Below are positions 62,063 to 64,000 of a stretch of DNA of 64,000 nt, in pieces. A program made the position numbers and the translations under genes. The DNA comes from Caulobacter segnis (GTDB lineage: Bacteria > Pseudomonadota > Alphaproteobacteria > Caulobacterales > Caulobacteraceae). Numbering within the stretch: position 1 is the stretch's first letter; each line of letters begins with the position of its first letter. Where the stretch lies: positions 1 through 64,000 of the forward strand of contig NZ_QFQZ01000016.1 of assembly GCF_003243465.1 (NCBI RefSeq), given 5' to 3'. The notes below the pieces were generated by a model that saw only the letters and a program-made list of their open reading frames with translations, did no database searches and had not been told where the DNA came from.

Positions 62063-63913
62063 ATGACCGACGTAACGGCCGGCGAGCAAAAGGCCGAAGG
62101 CCGCCCCGGCGCGGGAGCGGAATTGGTCCAGGGCATGGCCGAGGCCAAGGCCCGGCGGCCCCGCCGCAAGGACATCCGACCCCTGGCCCACCTGCTGCCG
62201 TTCGTGGCCGCCCACAAGGGTGACGGCCTGGCCGCCGGCTTCTTCCTGCTGTTCTCGACGGGCGCGACCCTGGGCCTGACGGCGGCCTTCAAGGAGGTCA
62301 TCGACCACGGATTCGCCAAGGGCCAGGGAAGCGAAATCAATAGCGCCTTCGTCGCCCTCGGCGCCGTGGCCATGGTGCTGGCGGTGGCGACGGCCCTGCG
62401 ATTCTTTTTCGTCACCCGGCTGGGCGAGCGGGTCGTGGCCGACGTGCGCCGGGCGCTCTATGGCCATACCCTGACGCTGGACCAGGAATATTTCCTCAAG
62501 ACCCGCACCGGCGAGGTGCTGTCGCGCCTGACCACGGACGTCTCGCTTATCGAGCAGCTGGTCGGGGCCTCGGCCTCGATCGCCCTGCGCAATATCCTCA
62601 GCCTGGTCGGCGGCCTCGGCTACATGGCGGTGGTCTCGCCCAAGCTGGCGGGCTTCATCGTGCTGATGGTGCCGGTGATCCTGGCCCCGATGTTCCTGGT
62701 CGGCCGCCGGGTGCGCAAGCTGACCGTCACGGCGCAAGACCGCTTCGCCGACGCCGTCGGCTATGCGGGCGAGAGCCTGGACGCCCTGGAGACCGTGCAG
62801 GCCTTCGGGCGCGAGAAGGCCTCCTCGGCCCGGTTCGCCGGGGCGGTGGAGATGGCCTACAAGGCCTCGGTCCAGCGGATCGCCACCCGGGCCAGCATGA
62901 CGGCCATGGTCATCACCCTGGCCTTCGGCGGCATCACCCTGCTGCTCTGGACCGGCGCGCGCCTGGTGCTGTCAGGCGAGATGACCGGCGGCACCCTGGC
63001 CCAGTTCGCCATGCTGGCGGTGATGGCCGCCGGCTCGATCGGCGCCCTGGGCGAGGTCTGGGGCGACGTCCAGAAGGCGTCGGGCGCCATGGACCGCATC
63101 TCCGAGCTTTTGAACGCCCGTCCCGGCATCGCCGCCCCCGCCATGCCGAAGGCCCTGCCGACGCCCGCCCGGGGCGAGATCGCGTTCGAGAACGTCACCT
63201 TCGCCTATCCGGGCCGCCCGGACCTGCCCGCCCTGAACGGCTTCGACCTGTCGGTGAAGGCCGGCGAGACCGTGGCCCTGGTCGGTCCCTCGGGGGCGGG
63301 CAAGAGCACCGTCCTGCGGCTTCTCCTGCGCTTCTACGACCCGCAGTCGGGCGCCATCCGCCTGGACGGCGTGAACCTGCGCGACGCCGACCCGGCCGAG
63401 GTCCGCGCCCGCATGGCCCTGGTCGCCCAGGACTCGCCGCTGTTCTCTGGCTCGGCGCTGGACAACATCCGCTTCGGCCGCGAGGACGCCGCCGAGGCCG
63501 AGCTCAAGGCCGCCGCCGAGGCCGCCCAGGCCGCAGGCTTCCTGTCGGCCCTGCCGCAGGGCTTCGACACGCCGGTGGGCGAACGCGCCAAGACCCTGTC
63601 GGGCGGCCAGCGCCAGCGCCTGGCCATCGCCCGCGCCCTGGCCCGCGAAGCGCCGATCCTCTTGCTGGACGAGGCCACCAGCGCCCTCGACGCCGAGAGC
63701 GAGCGCCTGGTCCAGCAGGCCCTGACCGCCGCCATGGAGGGCCGGACGACCCTCGTTATCGCTCACCGTCTGGCCACGGTGCTCAAGGCCGACCGGATCG
63801 TGGTCATGGAAGAGGGCCGTGTCGTCGAGCAGGGCACGCACGCCGAGCTCTTCGCCAAGGGCGGCCTCTACGCCCGCCTGGCCAGCCTGCAGTTCGGGGT
63901 GGAGGCGGCGTGA
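62063..63913 (+). CDS. MsbA/BmrA-type ABC exporter (fused TMD-NBD)
   Basis: A 616-residue half-transporter. A 45-residue hydrophilic leader (MTDVTAGEQKAEG...) is followed by six membrane helices (about 50-330) with the DQEYFLKTRTGEVLSRLTTDV coupling region, then an ATPase domain: Walker A GPSGAGKST near residue 413, TLSGGQRQRLAIARAL near 512, Walker B ILLLDEATSALD near 533. It would export lipids or drugs as a homodimer. The ATG at 62063 is preferred to a TTG one codon earlier. A hairpin repeat follows. Confidence 0.92.
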   Translation: MTDVTAGEQKAEGRPGAGAELVQGMAEAKARRPRRKDIRPLAHLLPFVAAHKGDGLAAGFFLLFSTGATLGLTAAFKEVIDHGFAKGQGSEINSAFVALGAVAMVLAVATALRFFFVTRLGERVVADVRRALYGHTLTLDQEYFLKTRTGEVLSRLTTDVSLIEQLVGASASIALRNILSLVGGLGYMAVVSPKLAGFIVLMVPVILAPMFLVGRRVRKLTVTAQDRFADAVGYAGESLDALETVQAFGREKASSARFAGAVEMAYKASVQRIATRASMTAMVITLAFGGITLLLWTGARLVLSGEMTGGTLAQFAMLAVMAAGSIGALGEVWGDVQKASGAMDRISELLNARPGIAAPAMPKALPTPARGEIAFENVTFAYPGRPDLPALNGFDLSVKAGETVALVGPSGAGKSTVLRLLLRFYDPQSGAIRLDGVNLRDADPAEVRARMALVAQDSPLFSGSALDNIRFGREDAAEAELKAAAEAAQAAGFLSALPQGFDTPVGERAKTLSGGQRQRLAIARALAREAPILLLDEATSALDAESERLVQQALTAAMEGRTTLVIAHRLATVLKADRIVVMEEGRVVEQGTHAELFAKGGLYARLASLQFGVEAA

Positions 63914-64000
63914 TGATGAGAACCCCTCCCCCTTGCGGGGAGGGGCAGGGGTGGGGGTGTCAGCGCTGACGTTCGCCAAAGCGGAGCTGGCGCCCCCATC
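63914..64000. repeat. Right-edge intergenic hairpins
   Basis: After the exporter stop, the hairpin CCCCTCCCC-CTTGC-GGGGAGGGG (63923-63945) is followed by GTCAGCGCTGAC, a perfect 12-bp palindrome (63959-63970). There is no T-run, so termination is uncertain. The pattern (CCCCTCCCC...GGGGTGGGGG) resembles common Caulobacterales intergenic repeats. The sequence stops before any next gene is visible. Confidence 0.5.

Overview
The window is 64 kb of very GC-rich (about 70%) bacterial chromosome, and everything in it points to Caulobacter or a close Caulobacteraceae relative. The strongest markers are a DUF2312 protein that matches the nucleoid-associated protein GapR over its full 89 residues, a sigma-54 activator whose receiver aspartate is residue 54 as in TacA, a DUF1013 protein of the TrcR family, two TonB-dependent receptors, a three-gene (alpha1/alpha2/beta) transhydrogenase, and alphaproteobacterial DUF1465/DUF1192/DUF465/COQ9 genes. 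It reads as core chromosome: I see no phage, transposase, integrase, CRISPR array, rRNA or tRNA.

Layout. 0.4-11 kb: a methyltransferase with a regulatory domain, a small zinc-ribbon protein, a feruloyl-CoA-synthase-like ligase, a secreted/membrane M28 peptidase, a TonB-dependent receptor and the AMPylase pseudokinase SelO. 11-17 kb: a glycosyltransferase/polysaccharide deacetylase pair, then a complete cell-surface signalling unit (ECF sigma factor, FecR anti-sigma, TonB receptor with STN domain). 17-22 kb: aldose epimerase, lytic transglycosylase, rpmJ with an overlapping HAD hydrolase, a methyltransferase and a beta-hydroxyacid dehydrogenase. 22-30 kb: the developmental block gapR - two small proteins - alpha/beta hydrolase - tacA, then divergent oligoendopeptidase F and an ABC1 kinase. 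30-34 kb: a second ECF sigma factor with an overlapping membrane partner, thioesterase, hydrolase, GT9 glycosyltransferase and a cytochrome oxidase subunit IV. 34-37 kb: the pnt operon. 37-46 kb: UrcA, M23 endopeptidase, rpsU, COQ9, DUF1465/DUF1192, quinone oxidoreductase, trcR, ubiX and two DUF465 coiled-coil proteins. 45-53 kb: M61 peptidase, two acyltransferases, response regulator, diguanylate cyclase and purEK. 53-56 kb: a divergent HTH/DUF2975 - ABC transporter locus with repeated operator-like sites. 56-64 kb: racemase, GH92 mannosidase, class A PBP, YcgN, rpmE and an MsbA-type exporter.

The most notable points are two genes whose only sensible start is CTG (rpsU and the STN-type TonB receptor), a 13-bp direct repeat overlapping a dyad between the DUF2975/HTH pair and the ABC transporter, a family of hairpin repeats based on CCCGGCGAATGCCGGG (one serving as a terminator, one pair arranged as a REPIN-like element), and structured leaders in front of pntA and trcR. 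I did not find a clearly new biological system. The best candidates for under-described units are the DUF2975-HTH/ABC locus, the sigma-FecR-STN receptor system and the ECF sigma/four-helix membrane protein pair. All functional names rest on motifs read by eye and on memory of the families; no database search was run.
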